Source: Russula earlei (lineage: Eukaryota > Basidiomycota > Agaricomycetes > Russulales > Russulaceae). Taken from it: a DNA stretch of 64,000 nucleotides. This document shows positions 21,261-31,465 of the stretch, in pieces. The notes beneath the pieces were generated by a model that saw only the letters and a list, made by a program, of their open reading frames with translations, was not told the origin of the DNA and did not search any database. A program made the translations under genes and the position numbers. Each line of letters opens with the position of its first letter. The first letter of the stretch is position 1. The DNA is taken from the NCBI GenBank assembly GCA_025769875.1, contig JAGFNK010000234.1, positions 1 to 64,000 on the forward strand, read 5' to 3'.

Positions 21261-22214
21261 TCACAAGTCACTCCCCATAACTGAATCCCCGTCCTCATCG
21301 ACGAGCTGAAGTTCATCAGCGCGCACCCGATAACGTTTCGTCTCCATTACCTGCTCCCCCGTGGCATGGTTCATCACCATCGTCCCACAAGGGCCCAGCT
21401 TGGGAACCCGTCTGGCCACAACGACGAACGCGGCATCACCAGATGCAGCTGCGGCGGAGTCATCGTGTTGCCGCCGCGTCGTGGCAACGGCTCCAGGCAT
21501 GCGACGCCGCTGGCCGAGTTGGCGTGAAGGACTGCCGGGGCGACCCGAAATTCCCGGAGCGGCGTTCACGTCGTTGGTCTCTGCCGTCGCAAACATCCCC
21601 GCGTTCTCCCGGCGGAACTGCTCGATCGAGAGCTCATACTCGCGGCGCAGAACGGCGAACGGCCCCGCCGTCTCTCTCTCTTCTGGCTCGAGGTCGATGT
21701 CCAGACCTTCGCGGCGGCGCGCCTCTTCGATGCGGCGTCGACGCTCCGGCTCGTCGATGACATGTGCGTGCAGGGCCCGCATGCGCGCGGCGATCGCGGC
21801 CATGCTGTCTTGAGCCGTGAGGTGGGACGACATGCTCCCGTCGTGCCAGTCTGCATGCTTCCTGAGTCGCTGGGCTTTCGGCGCGCGTAGAGGGGAAGTG
21901 CGCTCGAACGCGTGCCCAGGCGGGGTGTCTGGGGCCACGGTGATCAAGTCGGATAACGCAGAGATGGTGTCTTCGCTGTCGGAGCCTTCTTCTACGACGA
22001 CGACTGGATCTTCTGGTGATGAGGCCCGTTGCTGTTCGATGGCCGGGGACAAGGACCGCTCCGGGTCGAAGTAGAGGTGTACGCCCTGTCCCGTCTTGCT
22101 AGGTATCGCTGTGATTTTGTCCTTGTTCTGCTCACCGAAGGCCGCGACGTAGGCGTCGAGTTTCCTCTGTATGCGACCTTTGGCGTTGGGGCGGAGATAA
22201 TAAGGACACGACAT
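21261..22214 (-). CDS. Unrecognised 317-aa charged protein
   Basis: This is a single open frame from ATG at 22214 (MSCPYYLRPNAKGRIQRKLD) to a stop at 21261. I do not recognise the family. The N-terminal ~55 residues look folded (hydrophobic/charged alternation, possible helix). Residues ~60-130 are Glu/Asp/Ser/Pro-rich and likely disordered. Residues ~140-200 are a Glu/Arg-rich predicted coiled coil (EPERRRRIEEARRREG). A Ser/Gly/Arg-rich linker follows, then a C-terminal segment ending in an acidic DEDGDSVMGSDL. Its GC content is higher than in flanking repeats and only the frame used is open, which favours a real host gene. A TATATA sequence lies about 130 bp upstream (near 22352). It could be nuclear, but that is a guess from charge alone. 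Confidence 0.6.
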   Translation of the reverse strand: MSCPYYLRPNAKGRIQRKLDAYVAAFGEQNKDKITAIPSKTGQGVHLYFDPERSLSPAIEQQRASSPEDPVVVVEEGSDSEDTISALSDLITVAPDTPPGHAFERTSPLRAPKAQRLRKHADWHDGSMSSHLTAQDSMAAIAARMRALHAHVIDEPERRRRIEEARRREGLDIDLEPEERETAGPFAVLRREYELSIEQFRRENAGMFATAETNDVNAAPGISGRPGSPSRQLGQRRRMPGAVATTRRQHDDSAAAASGDAAFVVVARRVPKLGPCGTMVMNHATGEQVMETKRYRVRADELQLVDEDGDSVMGSDL

Positions 22215-23838
22215 GTCGCTTGGTTAATTTGGGTGGTGAGAGAAGTGGTAACGAGAACTAGGCGAGGATGAAGCGCAAGTAGGAAGTGATGCTGAGAATT
22301 AACCGGCGTTGGTGCGATGGGAGGACACATCTTCCACGGAGTCTGCTCCATATATACACCATCCCGTTCGGTCTGGTCGATGTTGTGGTTAACCTCGTTG
22401 CGCGCAGTTTTGTGGATCGCTTTGTCTCTGTGGCTTTCTCCACGTACTATATGAAGCCACGCCCAGTAGAGTTGCTATTGTCTCCGAGTTACCGCTTGTT
22501 AGCCGAGAGCTGAGCCTGGACCTGCATGGGCAAGGGCCGTGCTGCGGTCGTATCATCGTATCACCAGCCAGGTCTGTTTCCTGTTCAAGACGTCATGACT
22601 GGCCCTGTAGCTTGTTTCGTCGCTTTGACCAGGCCAAACGCTCTCTTGTCAGGGGTAAAAGGGGAAGGGGAGACGCCACTACATTCGTGGACTACCGCCA
22701 CCCACAGTCCGAGTCCGCCCGAGGACCCCGATGTCTGACCGTACGCGGGCGCGCCAGAGCGTGTCCCTGACCGGAAATGCGACATGCCATCGAACGTCAA
22801 TGCGAAGCGAAGAACGTCCACAAGCCCTTGTCTTCTGTGAAGGACGCGGCGAGCAAAGCGCCGAAACGGCCCCAGCGGTCAAGGTCGCCAAGACAGACAG
22901 GATTGCGCGACCTTGGGAATGTGCCCGCCGGGAGCACCTGGCACGAGCATTGATCCGGGCCTCGCAACGCCGCGCCGCTTTTGGGGCGGCCGTCGCGTGC
23001 TCCCAGCTCGCGCGGTGATGTCCGGGGGGGTGGGGGGGGGGGGGAGAGCAGGCTGGCGGCGTCCGAGTCGCGTTCGAGGTCCCCACGGCCGGCGGGCGCT
23101 CCCAAAGGCATACATCCAATCTATCACGACATCTGAGCCGGCAAGTAACTCGAACGATGCCGAGCAACGGTAACACCTCAAGGGCAAAAGTCGAAGGCCT
23201 ACCGCAAAATGGAACGAACGCCGAAGCCTCGGCACCCCGGCACAACACACCGCGGGCTGACGACGCGGGCAGGCTGCCAAGTCCGAGCACGCAGCGAGCG
23301 CCGCGATAGTTGACGCCATGCGCTCGCGCTCGCAGTCGGATGGCACCACGTCGCTTCCGACGACGGACCGAAGCGCGTTTGAAAGGGGAGGTCCTCGCTC
23401 CCATTCACATTGTGACCTTCATTCACGCTTCGCATTTTCTTCCGTCTTTTCCCATCGCGGTTGGTTCATCGATGGACAGATCCCTCATTCCTGAACAGAG
23501 TGTGAACGGAATATCCTGCGCGCGCCAAGCGATGGAAGCGGAAGCGATTTTTGTCCATGCAATTCGTTGTCGTTACGTAACCTTCCCGTTCCTCGTTCCT
23601 CTGGTGTGACACCGAGATATCAATGTGGATCTATTGTCATGGTGTATCATACCTGCACTGATATGTATTCATATTCGACGCAGTGTACGAGCTGTGCGCG
23701 CGGTGGGTTACACGTCAGAAAGATATGAGAACTGACTAAGGTTACGGTAACTGGGATGCTCGGATAATGACAATCGCACAGAAGGAAGATGGAAATTGAA
23801 TGGAAAGCCCAAAAAACACATCGATCCTGGCTGGGTGC
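22215..23838. other. Spacer between the 317-aa gene and FBX1
   Basis: The first part holds the likely upstream region of the 317-aa gene. A GC-rich stretch (22700-23340) has overlapping open frames in several phases and a G run at 23027-23044; I attribute these to composition. From about 23190 to 23700 it matches the spacer found 3' of the other F-box genes. No gene is supported. Confidence 0.55.
23195..23665. repeat. F-box array spacer block, copy 1
   Basis: This is homologous to 26635-26960, 41560-42010, 46690-47130, 51270-51720 and 54725-55010. The shared landmarks are a GATAGACAGATCCCTC-like motif and ACACCGAGATATCAATGTGGATCTATTG. It lies about 200-500 bp beyond the stop of an F-box gene or pseudogene. 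Confidence 0.8.
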
Positions 23839-25467
23839 TCAGAGTTCAGCGCTCGCCAGCCGCCAAGGGTAGACAGCCACCGGTTGACCAGAGAGTTGTC
23901 GCGCAGCGATGAATCGCTGAATAGATGACGGGACAGATTCCCATGACCGTGAATGGTGCAAGAAAATGTTCTGTAGCGCGGGTAGCACTTCTGTTACTCT
24001 TTCTTCCGCTAGCTCACCAAGCACTTGGCAGACATGTCGCCCAACATGTTCGGTTAAGGACAGATCCTTGACAGCAATGAACAGGTCCAGGAATTCCAGG
24101 CATTGAGTGGCTTCACCATAAGATTGCCGACCTAAAAGATGAAAGTCCCGGATATGGAGTTGTACCAAAGTGGAGGGGAGGAGCAAGGATGAGCTGCAGA
24201 GCTGGGCCAGCGATGAAAACCGATGACGCGACTTGGGTAATTCGAGTTTCAAGGAGAGCTCCGGAGACCCGTTTATTTCTTTGAGAATTGCAAATTGGGT
24301 TGTACTATATTCATGGATTACAGTTGCTCGGTCGCATGTCTTGAACGATTCCGCATGATTGATCAAGTGGTGAAGCTGTGGGACGACAAAGTTGTCCCTC
24401 GTGAAGAACGTTACCACGAGCTTGTTGAGAAGGGGAACCTCGATTTGGGCCAGTAACTCCTCCAAATACTCATGAAAGCCTTCGAACCCAAGTTCTGTGA
24501 GAGCGGGAAGGACTGAGCGTGTGAGTGAGGGTCGACTTCCGGGATCGCGGGGTACATATGGTGGCTCAAGGCGAAAAGATTCAAGTCTGTCCATGACCGA
24601 CAAGATGGTGACCCAAGTCTGGGGCGAAATGTAACCGGAATAGGGAATAGCCTGAACGTGAAGGGTAACTAGGTGATTGGGCGACAAACCTAGTTTCGAG
24701 ATTCCCGGAAACCAACAATTTTGCAACTCGAGATGTCGCAGAAGTGGGGCTGATCCGCCTAAGAACGAATCTTTCAGGAGCATCGCGTCACTATCTACAC
24801 AGCAGATGCGCAAATATGTCAGCTGCGGGAATGGTTTCTCCATCGCTGCTGCCAATCTTTCCATTTGTGGATCCGGAACGGTAGCGAAGTCAATTTCACA
24901 TATGCGATGGCAGTGCTCCGACTCGAGGAATGCAGCTGTGTTTACCCAGAAGCGCTCGAGGGAAGGACTTTGATATGGATCCTCTATCGCGATATTTATC
25001 GCCACAGGCAAGACGGACGAGACGAATGGCATCTCAGAGATGGGTCTGTTCCCGTTGTAAACAAGTCGCAGGTTCAGCCGAGGTGGGGATGCGAGCACGA
25101 TATCTCGCCATCTTTGACACACATGGGCCAGTGTTTGCCATCCGCTGGCCGTCATGCTCCCGTCCTTCACAAAGAAAGAGAATATTCCCAGGAGGACACC
25201 ATCGGGGAGGGTGTTAATATCTAAATCGATCGGTCAGGGGTCGTCATGGATACTGTGTTGTGCAAAAGACATACCCGGGCAACATGCACGATCTTGTCCT
25301 TTACACGAAGCGTTGGAGGGACCACCAATCATAGGGGATGCATAAGGCATTGACGATTGGACGAAGCCAATGAGGGGACGTAAAGAGAGGTAGAAGACGG
25401 CTGTGTGAAGGTTTGACCCGTTGAGCGTGTGAATGGATGAGTAAGGCCGGCCACTTGACCGGCTCAT
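23839..25467 (-). CDS. F-box/LRR-like protein FBX1, two exons
   Basis: The coding sequence is complement(23839-25220 joined to 25275-25467), 524 codons plus stop. The 54-nt intron has donor GTATGT, branch-like CTGAC and acceptor TTTAG. Exon 1 encodes a variable, Cys-containing N-terminal extension; its downstream part (GGPSNASCKGQDRACC) is shared with FBX4 and FBX5. Exon 2 opens with the F-box (INTLPDGVLLGIFSFF, then WQTLAHVCQRWRDIVLASP), followed by ~400 residues of irregular leucine-rich segments (FLGGSAPLLRHLEL, LPALTELGFEGFHEYLEELL). By family knowledge an F-box binds Skp1 in SCF ubiquitin ligases and the LRR part selects substrate. LPDG replaces the LPDD of its paralogues. Start chosen as the first in-frame ATG; an internal Met at about residue 40 is possible. 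Confidence 0.85.
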
Positions 25468-27565
25468 TATCTTATCTTGCTTGTCGCGCGCATCAGTAAT
25501 CGTCGCTTGGCCCTCATCAGGAGGTACTAACCCTGGACTGTACTGACTCGGACTGCCAGTGTCGTATCGCCCAGCCGAGTCATCGACACCACCCTTATCT
25601 CGGAATTACCTCGACCGGCCTCAGCGTCGCCTCCCCCTTCGACCAACAGTATAAGTGCCAAGACACGGATCGGTGTTTCAGTCGCTCATGGTCAGAACAG
25701 CGGAACGAGGTCCTGATCAAACCATGACACACTTGTTCACCAATTGATTCGCCTCCTCCTGTTCTAAGGCGATGAGCAAACTCTTTTCGCCTCTGCTTGC
25801 ACTTCTTCATCCACCTTTACTCATATCATAGCCCAACTTTCGACCATAACCGACGAAGACAAGCTCTTGGTTTTCGCCGCTCTCACACCTCGTTCAACAC
25901 CGCCTCCGCCGCCTCATCCGATAAGCCCCAAGTCATTCCGCCCCTTCATCCACATTGCCGTCCAGCGCATCCGCGCTTGCTGATCGACGAACCACCCCAT
26001 CACACGCCAGCGGTATCCGAGAGGTCTCTTACACTCCTGCTCCCCCCGATTCCATCGTACCATTCAGCTCTCTTGGTTCTACCGATTGTGGCATCATTTG
26101 TCCTTCCAGTACCAGCTCATCTCAAACATACCCCGAGTGGAGCGATGATCAATCCAGCCACTGTCACGGCCGTGCCTCGTCCTAGCAGTTGCACCTCTCC
26201 TGCACCCCGTGCGTTGGTGCCTTTCCACCATGACGACTCGTTGTGGGAATACTACAAGACGATCGTGACGATATCGTCGAGCTTGACTCTGTCGACACAA
26301 CAGCAAAAACCGCGCGAAGGTCGCGAATTAGGATAGAACGTATGAGCTGGAGGACATTCAATGTCCGTGGTACGTTCCCAGAGGCATTGGTACGAACATT
26401 CATGCGGGCTCACAGCACATGGTAGTATGACCACCGTCATACGTCCCAGCTGGTACGGCGACGCCCAAGAGTGAGTGGGCCTTTCCTCTGCCACCTCAGG
26501 GCGCTTTCAAAGGCAATCAATGCAACACGACATCTGCACGGCGGAAACTTTCGAACATTCCGGTGAAGGAAGGCCGGCAACTCTACCGCCAGAAAGTACC
26601 AAGTCCACAACCAAGTCAAGGCCTACCGCTAACAGAATGAACGCCAAAGCCTCAGTGCGCAACGCAATGGAGGCTAACGGCGTGGCGGTTACCAAGTCCG
26701 CATCGAGCGCTGCGATTGTCGACACCGTGCACATGCACTCGTACTCGCAGTTGGTTCGTCGATAGACAGATCCCTCCTTTGCGGAAACACTGGACAATTA
26801 TCGCGCGCGGGCTTAGCAACAGAAGCCGAGGCGATCCTTTTTCCGTTCGTTGGCGTAGCTGTTGTGTTGCCTTAATCCTCGGTCTCGCACCGAGATATCA
26901 ATGTGGATCTATTGACCTGATGTATCACGCCCACACTGACAGTTATTCACATTCGGTGGAGTCTCATTATGGATGTGAGGGTCTCAAGAACCGCGTGACG
27001 TTGTTTAAAATCAACAAGGGACGTGAGTGTGCGCTTCGAAGGAACCTCAGCCGATGACTTCCCCCCAACCATGACAGTAACGACAATGAATGATCAAATT
27101 GCATTCAGTCTCACTTCACAGTGCGAAATGCTGAATTCGAATGTATGTGCACATTCACCCACCTTACACTATCACTCATACTGCTTATCTTGTCTGGCCT
27201 GAGTAAATGCACCACTTGCCAATGTTGTGATAGTGTCCTATTACGAGTGCCGATAAAATTTCCATGCTGTAAATCCCTTCTAATTCTGGGTGTAACACCA
27301 GATCTAGGTTTGGGTGTTGTACACCAGTTTTCTCCTATCTCCTAGCTCGAGGTGTGAAACTAGACTATAAGACCCTATGTCTTCCTTGCATGAGCAAGTC
27401 ACTGGCCAAGTTTGAAAACTAATAAACTGGTTGTCCTAATGATCCTAGATCTAGTACTAGTACCACCAGTAACATGTTAAGACTACAAGGTTAGAAGGTT
27501 ACAAGACGAGATCAATGGTACCATGACTATAATGACAATCACTACCTATGATAAGAGATGTGAAG
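25468..27565. other. Spacer between FBX1 and pseudogene FBX2
   Basis: It aligns over its whole length with the spacer 53248-55751 between FBX6 and FBX7. It contains a plus-strand stretch with conserved reading frame (26243-26330, DDRDDIVELDS) and the block at 26635-26960. No complete gene is visible; several stops and shifts interrupt the coding-like segments. Confidence 0.6.
26635..26960. repeat. F-box array spacer block, copy 2
   Basis: Contains CGATAGACAGATCCCTCC near 26760 and the ACACCGAGATATCAATGTGG landmark near 26890. It is closest to copy 6 at 54725-55010. Confidence 0.8.
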
Positions 27566-28912
27566 TCATCGGTCCTGGCTGGGGTCTAGCATAATTTCTC
27601 GTAACCTTTCGTAAACAGCCGCAGGGTGATCAGAGAGTTGTCGCGCCGCAACGAATCGCTCAATAAATTTTGGAAGAGATTCCAATGGCTGGAGACCACC
27701 CAGGAAAATGTTCTGTAACGCGGGTAAAACTTCTGTTACCCTTTCTTCAGCAAGCTCTTCTAGGGCCTGACCGACACGTCGCCCAACTTCACCGGATAAG
27801 TGCAGATCCCTCACAGCAGTGAACGGATCCAGGAGTTCCAGCCATTGAATGGTTTCCAGATCTCTCCATTGTGATTGTGGATGTGAGATGCCGAGCCGTA
27901 CCGGAGTGGACAGTGTGAGCAAGGATGAGCTGCAAACCGCTGAAAGCTGATAATCCGATTCTCGGCACCTGATTTCCAAGAAGAAATCCGGAGAATCATG
28001 TGTTTTTCCGAACATTGCAAATCGGACTGCACCGTCGGAAGTGTACACGGATGCTCTATCGCATGACCTGAACCATTCTGCGTGAGTGATCGACCGGTGA
28101 GGTTGTGGTCAAGATCCACGAAGAATGTCATCCAGAGTTTGTTGAGAAAAGGAGCCTCGATTCTGGCCAGTAAGTCTTCCAAGCACTCGTGAACGCCTCG
28201 GAACTGAAGGTCGGTGAGAGCGGGGGAGGACAGAGCGTGTGAGCAGAGGTCGAGGTCGACTTGCCGGATCGGGGCGAGATCGAGGGGATTGGAATTCAAA
28301 GCGAAGGGCTTCGAGTCTGGAGATGACCGACAAGGCGGTGGCCAAACCCTGGGGCGAAAAGTAACCGGAATCGGAGATATTCAAAAGGAAAAGAGTGACC
28401 AGGTGAATGGCAGACAAAAGTAGCTTCGGCATCCCCGGAAACGGACGATTCCCCAACTACAAGGTGTCGCAGAAGGGGCTGATCCACCCAAAAACGAACG
28501 TCACCGTATTTTGTTCCACCATCGAAATGTGCAGAAGTGTCAGCCGTGGGAGTGGTTTCTGCATCGCTGCTGCCAATCCCTCCCAATGTGAAGTTGGAAT
28601 GCCCATTGCGCATATACGATGGTGGTGCTCCGACTCGATCGCGAGGAGCGCAGCTGTGTTTTCCCAGCGGAGGTCGACGCATGGTTCCCAGCGACGTGTC
28701 GTCACAGTTATCACCACCGGCAAGACTTGCCAGACGTCCAGCATCCTCGACAAGGGACTTTTTCCTGTGTGCACAAGTCGCAGTTTCAAGCGACATGATG
28801 ATGCGAACACGATAAATCTCCATCTTTTACTCGCATGGACCAGTATAATCCATTGCCCAGACAGTCACATAGAAATCCACCGGTCTAAAATCGATTGCAC
28901 AGTGGTCGTCAT
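27566..28912 (-). pseudogene. F-box/LRR-like pseudogene FBX2
   Basis: This aligns with FBX7 (55752-57182) from the ATG at 28912 to the stop at 27566. About 45 bp are deleted right after the first ten codons, removing the INTLPEDVLVEIF core of the F-box; the reading frame then meets TGA within a few codons. Further frame changes occur near 28457 and 28110. The last ~160 codons (27566-28048) remain open and match FBX7 closely (LELLDPFTAV.DLHLSGEVGRRV). No functional F-box protein can be made from this copy. Confidence 0.85.
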
Positions 28913-29280
28913 GGGGACTTTAGGAAAGACATTAGTTAGTTCTGGGATGACGACAATGACGCTCGCACAATGTATAGGCAAAAGCTCATCAGTGGGGAGG
29001 TAGCGTTTGAGGGTAAGGTGGTCGTCTGGAATGACCACCAGCAGTCGCACACTTACGGGTGGGCTGTAGAGCCTTAATTAGGCTCTCAGTGTGGGAACGC
29101 CAGGTGGGTGAGATGGTTGTGAGGTGGCGAGTTCCCGATAAGTGATAGTAGTCCAAACATCACATTCAACGACGCGAACTTGGATCAGGCAGTCAATTGG
29201 CCTGCTCATGGTATCTTGTGCGTAGATTTCACCCACCCTTAGTACGCTGGTGGGCTCAAATACGACCCCCCCGTGCGTTT

Positions 29281-30403
29281 CAGTTGGAACCATGGTCAGG
29301 CTTGCTGTGATGGCTCGCGTATTTTCGTCCAGGCCGGCATCTACGACGAGTTCCTCAAGCGATTCACAGCGAAGGCCAGATCGATCAAGCTAGGTGACCC
29401 ATTCGGTAAAGGAATCGATCAAGGTCCTTTTTTCAGATATAGTACGACATACGCACTTTCGTTCACGTTTTGCGGCGGAAAGATATCTCTGTTGATCGTG
29501 AACGTGCAGCCACCGGGTGGCGTGTGAACGGCGAAATCCGGGCCGTACGTGTCTTTGTCGTTCGTTTTCCGTATGCAAGACCAAGCTGAAGGTGAGTACT
29601 TTTTACATTACTTCTTTATAACTAACATTGTACATAGTCGCGGTCCATCACAGGTTAGCTTAACTAACCAATACAGTCTTTTGCATACAAGACTGAGTTG
29701 CAGTCCATTACAGCTCCAACATTCTCTACTTACCAGCGCATCATGAGCTACACCGATTATGGTAAGGAGGGTGTGACGGTTCATCTAGCTGGCGAGCGTT
29801 TCGGTAACGAGGGCTATTTCATCAACCCTACGATCTTTACTGATACCAAGCCGGATATGAAGATCGTTCGAGAAGAGATTTTCGGTCCCGTCGGTGTTGT
29901 GATCAAGTTCGAGGATGAAGCTGGTGAGCGTCGACCTTTTTGACTTCTCGGAGTGTTATGTTGACTTTGCACTAGACGTCATTAGGCAACCCAACGATAC
30001 TGGTAAGCATCCATTGTTCCACAAGTCTGCGCCAACAAGTAACATGCTGTCTAACTGCACAGTCTACGGTCTCGTGGCCGGGTCATTCAGCCAGGACATC
30101 AACCGTGCTCTTGAGACTGCACACAAGCTTCAAGCTGGAACTGCCTGGGTTCGTAAAACTTCGGCGATTGTTTGTAACTTAGGCACTGATATCTGCATAT
30201 GGACAGATGAACGGCGTCAACCAACTTCATGCCAACGTACCTTTCGGTGGGTACACGCAATCTGGCATCGGACGTGAGCTCGGGGAAGATGTATGTGATA
30301 ATCTTTCGTTATAGTTCGTAGATGCTGATGATCTATGTTACGTCGTTGTTTAGCTATGCGCACACCAAAGCTGTTCACATCAACCTTGGGCACAAAATGT
30401 AGT
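29281..30403 (+). pseudogene. Aldehyde dehydrogenase, 3' half only, interrupted
   Basis: The first segment (29285-29433) has the active-site region NHGQACCDGSR including the nucleophile Cys, then KLGDPFGKG. About 270 bp of foreign sequence follow, ending in a Copia-2-like LTR end (29650-29710). The homology then resumes at 29713 (YQRIMSYTDYGKEG, EEIFGPVGVVIKF). Plausible introns separate pieces 29713-29923, 29976-30002, 30063-30152 and 30207 onward (PFGGYTQSGIGREL), with a last piece near 30356 (AHTKAVHINLG). The first two joins keep frame; the last two do not. The N-terminal NAD-binding half is absent, and FBX2 lies upstream instead. I call it a truncated pseudogene of an NAD(P)-dependent aldehyde dehydrogenase. 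Confidence 0.8.
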
Positions 30404-30911
30404 CATTATATTCCTGTGGAAATGGATCTCAAAGAAATGGATCTCATTGTGCTACGTCACAATCACGTGAGTTATTGTTATTGCACGTTCAAAGTTTATA
30501 AATTCATACCGCTGGAGGCAGAATATGTATTCGTCTTTCGACGTGAGACTGTGAAATCCCGTTACTCAGCTGGCGCACTTGCTTCAATTGTCCGTTTTCG
30601 ATTGCTCCTTCAAGCAGGGTTGAACCACTCAAACGATCGGCAGTGTGATCCGTTCATTGAGTATGTCGTTTTCAATGTTCATCCGCTCAATGCTCCTGTC
30701 TGAGCTTGGCATCTTTCGAGCTGTCAAAGAACCATTATGAGGAAAAGCTTTTATTTTCCCGATTCTCATCATAGCACAAAGACGTTCAATACAAGCCAAG
30801 CTACTGTCCAGTCAACAGCTGAATAAGTGCCCTCAATCAGTAGGATCTCTAAATCGGTAATGAGAAGCAAATAACTTACCAAGGATCTACATCTTATAAG
30901 GACCGCCCTCA
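30404..30911. other. Interval between aldehyde dehydrogenase fragment and lectin
   Basis: A plus-strand open frame (30335-30703) runs through the end of the dehydrogenase fragment and has no recognisable domain. I see no gene, repeat or RNA here. Confidence 0.5.
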
Positions 30912-31397
30912 TCACTGTATCTTAACCAGGGTAAAGGTCCACCTCATGCCGGATGTGTCCCCAGAACTCATCCTCGGCTTCATCTGATCACTATATTATT
31001 ACCGTTAGTGAGCTCAGCAGCTTCAACCTGTTGACGAAAGCACAACCAAAACTCACGAATAAACATCCAAGAACGAAGAAGGACCCGTGAAATCATTGCT
31101 TAGCTTGAATGTGTCGTCAACACTCTTCAACGTCCACATCTGCCCCGAGTAATTGCCGGTCGCCGCAAGGTGGGGGGTTTTGTTGGCGTCATTGGTGATA
31201 TCGAGCGAATACTCGTCGCCCTTGTACATGGTACGGAGATAGAATTTAGAGCTGCCAGAGATTGGGACGAGTTTCCAGTATTGGCCTGAGAAGTTGCCGG
31301 TGTGAGCGATGTTCAAATCGGTGGTGCCGCCAACGACGTCGAGCGACCAAGACGGGCCGTTGTAGCCGTTGGTAAGGCGGTAGTAAGCGGTGGACAT
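30912..31397 (-). CDS. Small ricin-B-type (beta-trefoil) lectin, two exons
   Basis: The coding sequence is complement(30912-30990 joined to 31057-31397), 139 codons plus stop; the 66-nt intron has GTGAGT donor and ATAG acceptor. The protein is a single beta-trefoil domain with three repeats: each has a Leu-Asp strand (WSLDVVG, YSLDITN, SFLDVYS) and a QxW-like motif (QYWKLVP, QMWTLKS, RWTFTLV; the third lacks the Gln). This length and layout fit mushroom carbohydrate-binding lectins. There is no signal peptide, so it is probably cytosolic, as many such lectins are. It has no catalytic ricin A-type domain, so no toxin activity is implied. The exon 2 assignment adds the third repeat and restores the fold, which supports the splice. 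Both flanks are repeat-rich. Confidence 0.88.
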
Positions 31398-31457
31398 CGT
31401 TGTTGTTGTTGGCGCGAAGTGCAGTAATTAGTTATATGTGCGTACGCAGAAGCGGAC

Positions 31458-31465
31458 TATATATA
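31458..31465 (-). promoter_or_regulatory. Candidate TATA box of the lectin gene
   Basis: TATATATA lies about 61 bp upstream of the lectin start codon, within the usual range for a fungal TATA element. The transcription start is not known. Confidence 0.5.

Noticed and set aside
22679..23404. Overlapping open frames in GC-rich spacer
   Set aside because: Long frames occur in several phases on both strands, as expected from high GC, and the homologous spacers do not keep them open.
30912..31397. Ricin-like toxin
   Set aside because: Only the beta-trefoil lectin fold is present; there is no ribosome-inactivating domain next to it or in frame.
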